From Linnemannia elongata (Eukaryota; Mortierellomycota; Mortierellomycetes; Mortierellales; Mortierellaceae), in NCBI GenBank assembly GCA_036320915.1, contig JAXBDG010000022.1:372001-436000 (forward strand): a stretch of 64,000 nucleotides of DNA, written 5' to 3'. The translations under genes and the position numbers were made by a program. The notes under the pieces were generated by a model. It was not told where the DNA came from. It saw only the letters and a program-made list of their open reading frames with translations, and did not search any database. Position 1 is the first letter of the stretch. Each line of letters starts with the position of its first letter. This document shows, in pieces, positions 1 to 16,680 of this stretch.

Positions 1-2836
1 ATCCGTAAAAAAAAAAAAAACGTTAATTCTCTTTGTTTGCCACCAGTTTATCACAGACAATAACTGTAGACCTTCGGACACGGACAATAACTCTAGAGCT
101 TCGGACTGCATTGAATATGAACAACTACTACTATTTGTGTATTCACTCAAGTAAGTACCTTGACGATTGACATGAACCATATCATCATCCTCTTCGGAGC
201 CAAAATCGGACCGGGTCTGGGAAACCCCCATGCTCTCCTACGAAGGTTATTCGAGAAATGGTGGAGATACAAAAGAGTATGGCTCAATGTTAGCCTATGA
301 CGCGAATCGTGCACTGCCTTGGACCCTGATTTATTGTCCGACAATGCTATTTTTTTTTTTTGTGTATGTTTTTGTGTTCTTTCGGCGAGAGCCAAATGAC
401 CCATTGGGTCTGGGTACAAAATGGTGCTGGGTCACTTCGAGCCAGTCTACACTACTGTTAGTACCACGCTGTTTTTTTTCTCCTGTTGTGTTTGTTGTGC
501 ACAAGAAAGCATTAGGTAATGCTAGTCATTGCATCCTCGTATGTTGCTACTCTTCCCGCTCTTTTATTCCTGTTCTTCGTAGTGTCGGTTGCTTGGACCT
601 TCGTCATAACAACAAAGCAACAACTCAGCCCGAATGTGATGCTTGCTTGTTCATTACTGCCAGTCTGCTCGCTTTGCCCTGACATATGATATTCCTCTTT
701 CTTATCAAAGTCTCTATTGTTGGCTTGTGCTGCTGCTCTTTCCTCTCTTCTCTCTCTCCCATGACTCCGATCGGTCACGCAGACCACCAAAAGAAAGAGA
801 CCCATTGAAAACGAGCACCCCCAACCTTTTTTTTTTTTTTTTGTTTTCAAAACTTCTCTCACACTTTGCCCTTCTTTATCCGCTGGCATTATCCCTGTTG
901 AGAAATTTGAAATATGTGCCCATGTGTCCGTGTGGCTCTAATAATGAAAGTGTCGTTTGGGGAAAAAGGGGGGGCGGAGAAGGGGACTTGGAAGGGCACT
1001 GATAGGTCTTCAAGGAAATAAAAATAAAAAATGATATACAAAAGAAGTTCCACGTAAAGCGATCTTACCGAACGAAGAGCGGCGGCGACAAACTGGAAGA
1101 GTGCCGACCCACCAGTTGGTGGTTTGACGACTTTGTCACTAAGACTCATGTTGTGCTTGTTTGTTGTCGTTGGATATATGTGTGTCCCGTTCAGAGTGAG
1201 TGGCGTGAGAAAGGAGCTGCGTAACAATCGTTTTCAATAGGTGGGACGATGAATGCGAGTAGAGTAATGTATAAAAAAAAAGGGGGGGTAAAGGGAGGAA
1301 TAAAGGAAGGAAGAAAAAGAGGACCGAGTGTGAGGCGAACAAGGAATCGCCGCCGAGGGTAATAGTGTGTGAGGGTGGTGAATGTAGGGATGAGGGATAA
1401 AGAGAGAGAGAGAGATGGAAGTAAAGGAAGAGAGCGGCGAAGGAGTAGAGGAACAAAGGAACAAAGGGAGACATCAGCGCTTTAATAAGGGGACTGCGTT
1501 TGTTTGGACTGACCAATTTGCAAAGCTTGACCTACAACTCAGGTCAGCAAAACGGCTCCAACAAACCACTGAATGAATTGCACCAACGACACAAACACAA
1601 AAAGCAAAAAAAAAAAAAAAAAGTGACAAAACGGATAACGGATAACGGGAGTTGCACGGATGAATTGTCTGCCTCAATTGCCGTTGCCGTTGACAAAGGG
1701 CTCCCGACTTCACCTCACTGTCATTCATTTTTCACCGCTAAGCTAAGCTAAACCCTCTTTCTTGTCTTGGCCTGACCGAAAACAACGGCTCTCATATGTA
1801 TCGTGCTGTAACTACACCTCCCGCTCAAGTTCATCCTTGGCATACTTACTTTGCTTCCAGAAACACAAACTGACACAGCCTTGCACTTTTGCATTCTTCC
1901 ATCCTGCAACCTTTTACCGACCAACCTTACCACAAAAAAACTCCGTGGACTTTATTCGCCAAGTCCCCTTAAAAAGAAGACAATTTAGCAATTGGCAACA
2001 GCCAGGGACGAGACATGACATGACATGCATACAAACAAGGCTCATAATAACGAAACTCGCACGTTGTACAAAAACCGTAACGGGTACAGAAGACTTTTTT
2101 CCTTCCTTCGCTTTTTGTCAGCTTCGAGTGCATTGAGCTACCTCTGTTGCTTATGTGGCCTCTAAGTGCCGGTTGTGGGACAAGTTGTGTCGATGCTGGT
2201 TGTTGCCAAGGGATTTCATATGCGATAGCCCAACTGGGAATTTTCTTTCGGTGCTTGGCCACAGCCATCGTTGTCGGTGTTTCTAACAAATAGAGGGCTA
2301 CACTTGCAAACAAGGTTTTTTTTTGTTCATGGCTGTTGCAGGGAAGGGAAAAAAGGGTCCAAGTTACTTGCCCTTTCATCGTTTTTCGTGGGGCAAGATA
2401 CCATCATGTCGATTCACAAGCATTCAAAAAATAATGCCAGGGGAGAGGAAGGGGAATAGCGGGTGAGGCTGAACAACATGTTTTTTTTTTCTTTGTCAAA
2501 CACGTGCTAAGCAACAATTAGAAGGGATGAAGCTGCACTTGGCAAAGAGCAAACAGGGCGAACAAGCATCAGTCTATGGTCATCAAAGTCAATCGAGGTC
2601 GCGTGCTTTTGCTAGCCAAGTGCTGGAGAGCAACAACACCTCTTGGAAATAGCTTTATCATTATCATGAATGATACCATGAAAAGGGAAAGATAAGCATT
2701 TCTTACAATGTAGAATGGACATGGATGTCCTTTTTATTTTTGATAGTGACAAAGTTATGTATGTACAATGACAACGAAAACTACGCGTTTCTTGAAACCT
2801 ATATCCAATGGGGTTTGCTACCCAATCGACTGCTAT
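1..2836. other. No convincing gene; spacer with short repeats and homopolymer runs
   Basis: This stretch has many short overlapping open frames on both strands, but none gives a recognisable protein or a consistent exon chain. It contains A or T runs (about 9-22, 351-361, 827-842, 1606-1621, 2480-2490) and purine-rich stretches at 1270-1470. Two near-identical 23-bp copies lie 27 bp apart at 57-79 and 84-106 and share a TTCGGAC end. One possible small first exon on the minus strand is listed separately. The right end is the 3' flank of the MIC26/27-like gene. Confidence 0.5.
1069..1149 (-). CDS. Possible first exon of a small unidentified protein
   Basis: On the minus strand an ATG at 1149 opens a 27-codon frame that begins MSLSDKVVKPPTGG and ends exactly at a good donor (GTAAG, exon end 1069). 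The peptide is basic and then hydrophobic, with no stop before the donor, and looks like the start of a small membrane or organelle protein. I could not find a persuasive second exon downstream (below about 1000), so the gene is unproven and unnamed. It could also be a chance frame next to a chance donor. Confidence 0.25.
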
Positions 2837-4588
2837 TTACATGGCACGACCACTGCCGCCACGGGCATTGGCCTGCTCCTTCATCTCCTGCTCATGCCAG
2901 AAATCTGCCTCGTCCTGGAGGTTCTTCTGGATTTGCTGGTTCAACTTGTGCTCGAGATGCTCTACACCATCGTATAGCATGTGGGCACGCTTTTCGAGGT
3001 TCTTGAGTCCATGGTTGAAATCACGCCTGAGGGCGTTCATACGACCAACGCGCTCGGGAAGTTCATCGTCACCGGCATCGGGTTTGACCTTGACGATATA
3101 TTTGCCGTCCTTGAGGTCACTCTGGGAGGCACGGCGAGAGATCTCGATCGGGTGCTTCTCGTGACGGCTCTGGCGCTCCTTGGGCATCGAGGCATCGACA
3201 ACGTTCTCATGGACCTTGCGGGCAGTCTCTTCAGCGTTCAGGCCCATCAGGGCGGCGCGGTTGACAACACGGTCGTGTTGCTTGATAGCTGCGGAAGCCA
3301 CGGTCTTGTCGATAGAGACCCTGCGTGGGCGTTGAGTCGTGGGGGTAGTCTCGGTCTTGGTGGGGACAGTAGCTGGTTTCTCGGTGGTTGAGCTGCTGTT
3401 GTTTCCGCTGTTCCACCATGACCATCTGGAGGAAGAAGGCTGCTCGCCAGCAGTGGTCTCCTTATAGAAGGCGGACTCCTTGGCATTCTGGGGCATGTTA
3501 TGAAACTTGTTCGTATGGTCTGTGGAACCAACCTTGGCGCTGATGATTGAAGCCGTCTCATGCAAAAGACGATCAGCCTCGGCTCTCTGGCCATCCAACC
3601 ACGACTTGGCCTCATGAACCGACTTTTCAACGGCCTTGTTGACGTGGTCCTGACCAGCCTCCTTGTACGACTCTGCGAGATTCTCGCTCTTGCGCTTGAT
3701 ATCCTCCCAACCGGCCTGTGTCTGGCGAGCGATATCATCGACAGTCTCGATGGTCTTGTGTCCCAAGTCCAAGGTAGTGTCCTCGGTCGATCGCTTGAGA
3801 TCCTGCAGTGAGGCAGAGGTTGTAGAGGGGGCAGTCTCACCAGAGTGAGAGACTTTAAGGGGAATCCACGTGTGCTTGAGCTGGTCGTAGTGGGCAGGGA
3901 GGAAGTAAGCTCCTGTCACGGCGGCTAATGTCAACGGAGTTAGGATCTTCACAGACATCCTTGCTATTGTTTGAATAGGATGAACAAGTTCAAAAAACCG
4001 TTTTTTGCGTGAGTATTTTATAGATACAAAGTGAAATGCTAATCGTGTCTCCCTTTTTTTTTAGTCGTGCTTTGGTGTCACCCCTACTTTACTACTTGAA
4101 AATCCCTCTTTCCTCCACTCATTCATCCAGAACTATCTTTCTTTCTCTTTCTTTCTCCCATTTCAACGCGATCAAAAACAAAAACACTTACGAACGCGGT
4201 TGACAAGCATGGATCCAGCTAAAGCAGCTGCTCCGGCGTAGGCGACGCCTGGAAGTAATGGCTCCTGATCAGCCTTGTACTTTATGTATGCATCCTATTT
4301 ACAACGAGGCAAGGTTATAAAACATAGGCAATGCGTCAAAAAAAAAAACTTTGGGTCTTCTCTTTTTTTAGCTTGCATTGCGGCGTGAAGTTGGTTGAGG
4401 ATAACCAGAGCAAGGGTAAGGGGAAAATGGGTGGATTGGTTGTCGTGAAATGGTCTCACGGTCGTGGGAAATGCAAGGGCCAGTAAGGACTTATAAGGGC
4501 TGGCCAGGAAAAGGGTGATTAGGCGAGAAGGTGCGTCATTTTGGCTGGAGAAGAAAGAGTGAGGAGTGCTTACATCGGTTAAACCCAT
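2837..4588 (-). CDS. MIC26/MIC27-like MICOS complex subunit (apolipoprotein O family) with long C-terminal extension
   Basis: There are three exons: 4588-4574, 4294-4192 and 3963-2837 (414 aa). The first exon codes only five residues, and the ORF starting at 3958 is just part of exon 3. Joining exon 2 restores the family core: a short N-terminal segment, then LLPGVAYAGAAALAGSMLVN, a basic loop and a second hydrophobic segment around residues 43-60 (ILTPLTLAAVTGAYFLPAHY). This hairpin layout with small-residue helices is typical of MIC26/MIC27 inner-membrane proteins that shape cristae junctions with Mic10 and Mic60. Residues from about 75 on are a long hydrophilic, helix- and Ser/Thr-rich region with coiled-coil-like stretches near the end, making the protein much longer than usual family members. 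Family assignment rests on the membrane core; the function of the extension is unknown. All splice sites are GT-AG. Confidence 0.72.
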
Positions 4589-5829
4589 GGTGGCAAAGTG
4601 TGGCAGTGGTGGTGGTGGTGGTGGGGTGAAGTGAGTGGGAATAGTAAGAATAGATAATGAGGGAATTTGTGTATTGTTTGCTGGAAGTGTGAGAGAAAAC
4701 AAGAATGTGTGTGTGAAAAAGAGAGGAGAAAAGTGCGGAGCGAAGTTGCCTTTCAAAGAGCTATTAAAGAAAATGTTTTTTTTTCCCGAGGCCAGGTGAA
4801 TGATCTATGAGGGTGGCTCAGGTTGCCAGACAATCGGAGGAAGGGATGTGGGAGAAGTGGCTCGTTTAAGGACATCATGACCTTGATTTGTTGCGTAATT
4901 AGGCAATTAGTAAAAGAAGGTGAGACACTACCAACTACCATTAAGGAGGGGTTGTAGGAAGAGCGGCAGGAGACGAGTGCTAAAGCCTCGCCTTTGAAAA
5001 GGGCAGCTAGAAAAGCGACGGTCTTGACTGGTGTCTGACTCTGAAAATGACACCCTGCAACGCCCCATGTCTCACAACTGACCCTAGTTTTATATCTAGG
5101 TCGATAGGATAGGCAAAGGCTGTTTGATGTACTCCACGTTTCGTAGAAAGGATGACATATGTGGAGAGGCCGGCTAGGGACGATGGGCTCAACTATGGGC
5201 TCAACCAGGCTAAACATAGGACGAGGGCGAGTGCGTGTGAGCTTATACCTACAGTAAAGGAATAATTGGTCCAGGTGGACAAGCAGAGATACCGTTTATT
5301 CGCGGCTGCGTATTAAAGCTTCATGTATTCCGTCCGTCTTTATTCTCTTGCTGTTGCGGTTCTTCACCGCTACTTGTTTATGGTGTTGCTCAGGGAGTTG
5401 CGATAGATAGATAGGATATGACTAGAATGATCCTGTTACAGTGGCCCCTATGGTCTGATTTGCAAACAAAACAAGATAAATAGAACCCCAGATCGCCAGT
5501 TTTTTTCTGTCCGACATGCCTCTTCCTCTTCAACTTGAATCTTGCCTTCCTTCTTCTTCTTTGCCTCTTTCTCTTTTCCTTTTTCTTCGCCATCCTCCTC
5601 CCCACCTTCTCCTTTTATCTTTTTTCTTTTTTTTTGGTTTCGTTTTACCTTATTCTAATTTTGCTCTTATTCCCATCCCCACCCTTCAGGTCTCGCATCC
5701 GACATTCAAGACCTTCAACAACCCTTTTTACCCTTCAATACCTACAACAACCTGGCAACAACAATCAACCCCGCTTCTCATTTTTATTCCTCTCCGAATA
5801 ATCTGCAAATATCACTCTAACGACCCGAG
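4589..5829. promoter_or_regulatory. Divergent upstream region between MICOS subunit and permease
   Basis: This spacer of about 1.2 kb lies between two head-to-head genes, so it must carry both promoters. A GGTGGT repeat lies just upstream of the minus-strand start (4605-4622). A strongly C/T-rich tract at about 5510-5720 precedes the permease ATG and probably forms its 5' leader. I see no tRNA and no recognisable protein. Confidence 0.5.
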
Positions 5830-8474
5830 ATGTTGACCGAAAAAGACCCTCACATACCATCCTCAGAAAGATCCACTCAAAACGGCGACGACATCAAGAA
5901 TATCGATAACAATGATGGCAGTGATCGATACGCCGTCGAGCTCAAGGAGTCTATAGACACCTTCGACCCAGAGGCATTAGCATTCAACCCAAACTCTGAA
6001 GAAATCAGGAAGGTGCGGTGGAAGATTGACAAGAGACTTATTCCGCTGTTGACTGTTATGTATCTGTGCTCGTTCTTGGACCGTGCCAATATTGGTATGT
6101 TGCGTTGTTTGTCTTTGACTTTTTGCAATTGTGTTTTGCTTTTGTTGTTCGTGACCTTGGGTTTTTTGGTCTTCTCGGTTTGACCGTAACAGAGTTGGGT
6201 TCCTCTCTGTTACCTCTTCTCTCGTCCAGTGGCAGTATTGAAATTGCTGAAGGCGTTTGACTAACGGAATAATTTACACTCCTCTTCAATAAACACACAG
6301 GCAATGCCAAAGTCGCAGGCATGGAAGCTGACCTGAGCCTCAAACCCGGCGAGTTTAACACCGCGCTGAGTATCTTTTATGTTGGCTACGTGATCGGAGA
6401 GGTTCCATCCAATATGGCAGTAAGTTTATTGTATTCACACACCCTCATCAAGTACACCGTACAGGGATCAAACTCACCCTGCGATCGTCCTTTTTTTTGA
6501 CACTAACAATAATGTTTCCATTTTTTTTTTTTGCATGATTGTTGCTTTAGTTGAAGCAATTTGGCCCCAGGCTTTGGATCCCTATTGTGATGTTTCTATG
6601 GGGATCGATCATGATTGCCATGGCTGCCGTCAAAACTGCGGGTGCTCTTTATGCTGCCCGCTTCTTTCTTGGTCTGGCTGAATCCGTAAGTTAGACCATT
6701 GCCTTGATCTCTCTCTCTCTCTCGTTTTTTATTTTTTATTTTTTTTTTTTTGTGCTTGCTCACACGGGCTTTGAGAATTGACCAATACTACTTGGACCAT
6801 TTGCATTGCAAATCACCTAGGGATACGCACCAGGACCTGTGTACGTGATCAGTATGTGGTACGCGCGCAATGAGCAGGCCATTCGTGTCGGACTCTTCTT
6901 TGCTGCATCCACAGTTGCCGGTGCCTTTGGAGGACTCTTGGCTTATGGTATGAAGGATACTTTTTTTTCTTTCTCTCAAACAAAAAGGGAGTATGGTGTC
7001 TACCCAAGAGCTCTATTTTAACAGGTGTTCCCCAATCTCTTTCTCTTACGTTGTGAAACATAGCCATCTCACATATGGTAAGGGAGGCCATTGTCGCGAA
7101 TTCCAGGGATATTGGCACCCAGCACGAAGATCAGGCAGAAAAGACCAAGGAAAACAAAGGGGACAACAAAGGGGACAAATACCATTCAGGGAAACTCTTC
7201 AGCTTTACTAAACACCTTGACATCCGCTCTGGTTTTTTTTCGCGTTTGATAGGACGGTCTTCATGGCCTGCAAGGATGGCAATGGATTTTCATCATTGAG
7301 GGTATCCCAACAATAGTCGTCTGCTTCCTAGCCTTCATCTACCTCCCGGACTTTCCAGCAACCTCGACCTTCCTCACACCGACAGAACGAGCCCTGACGA
7401 TCAAACGATTGGCCGTAGATGCAGGACCAGGTGATGAGCCTCACTTCTCGTGGGTTCAGTTCCGGGCTGCGTTCAAGGACTGGAAGGTGCACATGCACAT
7501 GTTGATCGCCATTTTGCAGGGTATTCCCTTCGCGTCCCTTGGTCTTTTCATCCCTTCTATCGTGCAGGGGTAAGCATATTTTTGGACACGAAAAAAGTAT
7601 TGGGCGTGTGCTTTCCTTTGATCCTTCGTGAAGCTACCTTGCCTGACCCAACCATCTCGCCTTTTTTTTTTTGCATATGTATATTTTTGTGGATAGGTTC
7701 GGCTATGAGTAAGTAAACTATGCGCATTGCATAACCAAGAGTGAACTTGCCAATACACGTTCACCTCGAACTAATAATGCTCCTCCGGATATTTTGCTTC
7801 GTTTTTTGAAAATAGCCAAATCACGACACAAATCATGACGGTTCCCATCTATGTAGTAGCATGTTTCTCAGTCATCTTGTTCACCTACTCATCCGACCGC
7901 AAAAAGGAGCGTGGGTTTCACCTGGCTATCCTCTCATTTATGGCCACGATCGGGTACGGTCTCCTAGTCTTAACAAGACATTCAGCCACAGGAGCACGCT
8001 ATGTCAGTTTAATGATCTGTACTTCTGGAATCTATGGCTATGTCCCTGTGATGCTGAGCTGGTCTGGCGTCAACATTGGAGGGCATACGAAACGAGGCGT
8101 TGCGATCGCGTTGATTATTTCGATTGCCCAGATCGGATCTGTCATCGGTGGACAGCTCTACCGTAATGACGATGGTTAGTTAAACGTGTTTTTTATCGCG
8201 TCAATGTCTGTTTTCCAGCAGTTGCCATACAGCGTTTACTGACGACGACGATCTAATTCATATACGAAAACGATAATTAGCCCCGTTGTATGTGCGTGGA
8301 CATTCGGTTAGTGCGCTACTGATGGCATTGGCGACAGTCTCCGTGTTGGCGTTCAAGTTCCTGCTGACTCGTGAAAACCGACGCCGAGAACGATTGACGC
8401 CAGAGGAGTATGCGCTCGAGAGCAGTGGGACCGATCTTGCGGACAAGCATCCTAGCTTCCGCTTCTACACATAG
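5830..8474 (+). CDS. Major facilitator superfamily permease, Dal5/Tna1 (anion:cation symporter) type
   Basis: There are nine exons: 5830-6094, 6301-6419, 6551-6685, 6821-6947, 7064-7077, 7253-7569, 7697-7708, 7816-8174 and 8281-8474 (513 aa). The family marks are the opening RWKIDKRLIPLLTVMYLCSFLDRANIG (helix 1), a YVGYVIGEVPSN segment, ARFFLGLAES and GYAPGPVYVISMWY (the ACS-family helix 4-5 region), then GWQWIFIIEGIPT before helix 6. About 12 hydrophobic helices are expected in the plasma membrane. Relatives carry allantoate, ureidosuccinate, nicotinate or similar organic anions; the substrate cannot be told here. Exons 5 and 7 are only 14 and 12 nt, yet each restores a conserved stretch (AISHMDGL and GFGYDQ) and the reading frame. 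The charged N-terminal tail of about 70 residues is cytoplasmic. Confidence 0.9.
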
Positions 8475-9141
8475 ACCGTTTTTTTTTAGTGGCAAATTTA
8501 ATTGTATTTCTTTTCTGTATGTGCGTATCCAGGGAGGGAGAGTGGACATGTGTCAATCAAAGTCACAGGGATGGAGTGGTTGTTAGGCTTTCTTGGTTTG
8601 AACCTTGTCTCTGGACCTATTTTTCTTCACGAGGGTGTGGTAGGACTATATGCCATATCGAAAGAAGAAGTAGCTATCCGTTTTTGTTTTTTTTCTTTGT
8701 CGATACTGGTATGTGTATGTGCCAATACCAGGGATGGTCGTTATTCATGGTCCAAGATCCCACCAGAGCAGCTCCTCATTGGAGTGGAGGAAGCAACCCT
8801 TGTTTTTTTCATTCTTTTGGTTTGAGTGTGAGTGAGCGCGCTGGGTGTTTAAATCTTTTGTCTGTGTTGCACGAAAATGGCACGAGTCAAATTTCTCTTC
8901 TCTGAGGTCATTCATTGGGTTCAGCTCTTTTTCTCACTTTTTGTGTCTTTCCTTCTCCACTTTTCCCTTTCTTCTTCGACAACACTCTCTTCTTTTCTTA
9001 TCCTTTCCCTCCCCTCTCCTCCCCTTTTCTTACTTCTTGCTTCGTGCCTCTTACTAGCTCCAAACACATACCTCCTACTTACCCACAACACCACCCCTCA
9101 CAACTAATCGAAAAAAAAAAGAGCAACCGCCACCCATCAGA
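8475..9141. other. Spacer upstream of SNF1
   Basis: These 667 bp hold the permease 3' flank and the SNF1 promoter and leader. Positions 8900-9110 are C/T-rich, as in the leader regions of other genes in this window, and an A run lies at 9110-9120 close to the SNF1 ATG. No gene is seen. Confidence 0.5.
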
Positions 9142-13308
<4,167 letters not shown>

Positions 13309-13424
13309 ACACTTTTTTTGCTTCTTTGCTGTTGTAATACTGTAATACAAGGAATTGCACGCAAAGGAAACGGGTATTTGTCTCATTTTTATAAATGTTT
13401 TTATACAACTGAGGAACATGCTGG

Positions 13425-15988
13425 CTATTGTTGCTGGCTTTGGGAGTCATAGTTGAGCCGTCTGGACGAAGGAGGAGAGGGCTGCCGCTGCAGATCTGAG
13501 TATCCGTATTGTTGTTGTGGTTGCGGGGTCGGCAGCTGGTATTGTTGTTGCTGTTGGTATTGCTGCTGCTGTTGGTGTTGCTGTTGTTGTTGGTATTGTT
13601 GCTGCTGCTGCTGTTGCTGAACAGATGGTGGTAGCGGGTAGGACTGGTACTGCTGGCCCACCTGACGCTGCTGTGGTGGTGGTGGTGAAGACGCCGAAGC
13701 TGCTGCAACCGCGGCAATGTTGGGCAGACTGTCCATCCTAGGCCTCAACTGTCCATTCCCTCCTTCAATAGGCGACGAGGGGACGCCTAAACTTGAAGCC
13801 GAAGATTGCCTTGAATTGCTGAACGGCCTTGCCGTCGAAATTCCATTATTCCCGCCGAGAGCACCACCACCAACTACAGATCCAGAGAGCGTAGTCCCAG
13901 ACATGGCGACAGAAAGGTGCCGATCGTCGCTGTTGGAGTAGATGGAGGATCCTCCAGTCGAGTAGACCGAGTTTGTGCGGGCTGGCAGTTTCGGGAGGAC
14001 GTTAAAGACGCTAGCACTGTTGAGGATCAGATCTGAGAGGACGAGGTCATTACTCCAACTGGCGGCTGTTGAAGTTGTGGTGGCGACCGAGGCGGGTGTG
14101 AATGCTGCTGGATGCTGTGGTGGCGGGGAGGTTGCGGCTGCAGACATCATGCCACTACCATGCTGAGGACTGGTGCCGTAGAGTTGGTTCTGTTGTTGTT
14201 GGGGGAGTGGCAAAGAGGACGAGGAGCCTTCCGAACCTGTCGTGGGCATAGGTGAAGACCTTCCTGTCGATGCTGCTCCTCCAGCTCCTGAAGAGTGGCC
14301 AAATCCAAGGCTCTGGTTTTGTGGATAAAACTGTTGCTGTCCACCCTTAGTAGCCGCTTGGTCAGTAGGCGGGAAGGGGTACGAGTTCCATGGCGCAGCG
14401 TTAGGGCTAGGCGAAGAAGGCGAAGATGCAGAGAGGGAGGCATTGGATGCGAACGAGAGTGCCGCAGGTGCATTATCCTGTGCTCCAGTTCCTCCTCCTC
14501 CTCCTGCGCCGCCGCCGCCTCCCTGGGATCCTGGTACCATTGCGCTGTTAAAGTCGTGGAAGATGGCGGGTGTGAAAATCATTGACAGATTGTCGAGTGT
14601 CATCTTGTTGGTCTCCACATGGTCGTATATCCTGTTGACAGAAATCGAGAAGCGTTATGTTAGTGCTTTATGTTCATTTGTGATATGGGAAAAAAGGTTG
14701 TGCTACAAAGCAACAACAGACTAGAGGTGTACCTGCGGAGATGCTCGATCAAGAACTGGAGGGTGTCAATATTGCATCCAGGGAGCGCCTTGAGACGACC
14801 CTTGAGTTCTCCCAGTCTGACATTACGGTCCGGAATAGCTACACCATTAAAAAGGCAGGATTTTCAAACGTTAGTTAATGTATTCACAGGTACAATGGTT
14901 TCTCCGTGCGAAAACAAAAAAAAACCTCCTTACAGGAATAGGCAATGCGCTCGTTGAGGGCGAAGGGGAAGAGAGGTTGGGGGAGTTCACGAAGGTAAAT
15001 TTTCAAGACAGCCGCAATCGAAGTGCAATCTTCGCTGTAGACGGGGTTGGTAAAGTCTATGCCTTCCTCATCAGAGTCGAACAGTCGCTTGAGGTTCATG
15101 ATCTGAGCATGACGTCCCGACACACGGTAGATTCCCTCGCGGTTCAGCCCTATTGTCCATCATAGGTGTTCGAAGCAGCTATTGTTAGAAAACGTCTCCT
15201 AGATGTTAATGACGACGGTGATCACGAGTCTCCTTGATTAAAGGAAGAAACGAGGAACTCACATGCACGGTCAATGGCTTCGGAACACTTGATAACGACC
15301 AGAGGGATAGGATGTTTGTGCTTGTCCACGTATTCTTGCAAACTCATTCCGAAAATACTCTCTAGAAATGATGCCAAGAAAGGGAACGTGTAAGATTTAG
15401 TTATTTTCTGACTGGCGCTGGAACAACTTCATTTCATTCCCTGCATGAATTATTTTTTAGTGAACAGGAATAAAAAATAACCGCCAAGGGAAACAGTAGA
15501 AATGAGAAAGACCTTACCAGGAACGGGCTTGTAGTAGCTTTCATAGACGACAGTCTTCGGATGCGAGTTGATATCCTTGGTGAAGGACAGGCTGAGCTGT
15601 TCCATGTCGCCAGCAGGTTTGATACAATTAATGACGACCGAGAATCGGTCAATTTCCTCGGTCGCTTTGGCAATCTGTGAACGTTCTTCGTTGACATATG
15701 CCTCAAGGCATTGACGACACTTGGCGCCTCTTTCCTCGATCATACTTTGCATAGTCTAGAGTCGAAGGAGAAAACCTTGTGTCAGAGGAAAAAAAGTTGA
15801 GCCGCGGGCTTGTCAAGGAAAAAAACGATTCGCCGTGTTTGTGTTTTGTCGGGGAGGGGTACCTTGTATGCGGTGTCGAAACGCATTTCACGTTGCATGC
15901 GGAACACCTCCAGGGTCTGCACAGCCGTCTTGTATTCGCCATCTGTCAGGTCGGTCAAGAAGGGTAGGTAACATAGCCATCAGCACAC

Positions 15989-16024
<36 letters not shown>

Positions 16025-16640
16025 GATATTAATAGACTGTACCCCCAAACTCCAAAACAAACAAACAAGAAAACGATTGTCCAAGACTGGAGTCGTCGGT
16101 TCTTTTTTCCCAGGGTCCGTCAAAAATACAACACCGATGGAACAAACTATTACCTGCATCTTCCATGTCCCGTTTACTCTTGGCCAATCTGCCTGCAGCG
16201 CCTGACGTGCTGGCGAGGTTCTTGAGTCGTTCACGGACTGGTAGGTGCTCGACGTCCTCGATTGCAAGCACTTGCTCGACTTCCCTACAACGTTGTTCAT
16301 AGTTTCTCTTGGCCTAAGGAAGGGAGGGGGTGAGCGGGATAGATAGTAAGGGCGCAAAAAAAAAAGTTGGTTTGATTGTTCCAAGAATTGGTTCCTGAAA
16401 ATTTGCCACCAAAAAATAAAATGAATGAATGAGAGGTACCTACCTTAGGGACTGTGACAAGCCTTTGCTCTGCATAAAGTTGGAAAACGGGCTTGGTGTT
16501 CTCCTTCTGAGTCTTGCGCTGCTTCTCGTGTGCCTCCTAGAAAATGGAGTCAATAATGAAGGGTCGGGAAGTAGACGTTGGGGCGGTTCCAGGCGGTTAT
16601 AAAGGACGGTGTGAGTAAAAAAAATAAAATGAGGGCTCTG

Positions 16641-16680
<40 letters not shown>

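Noticed and set aside
1969..2379. 136-aa minus-strand frame
   Set aside because: No start context, splice partners or recognisable motif; composition fits non-coding sequence.
4295..4756. 153-aa minus-strand frame with a Pro-rich stretch
   Set aside because: It overlaps the first exon and intron of the MICOS-type gene in another frame and matches no family.
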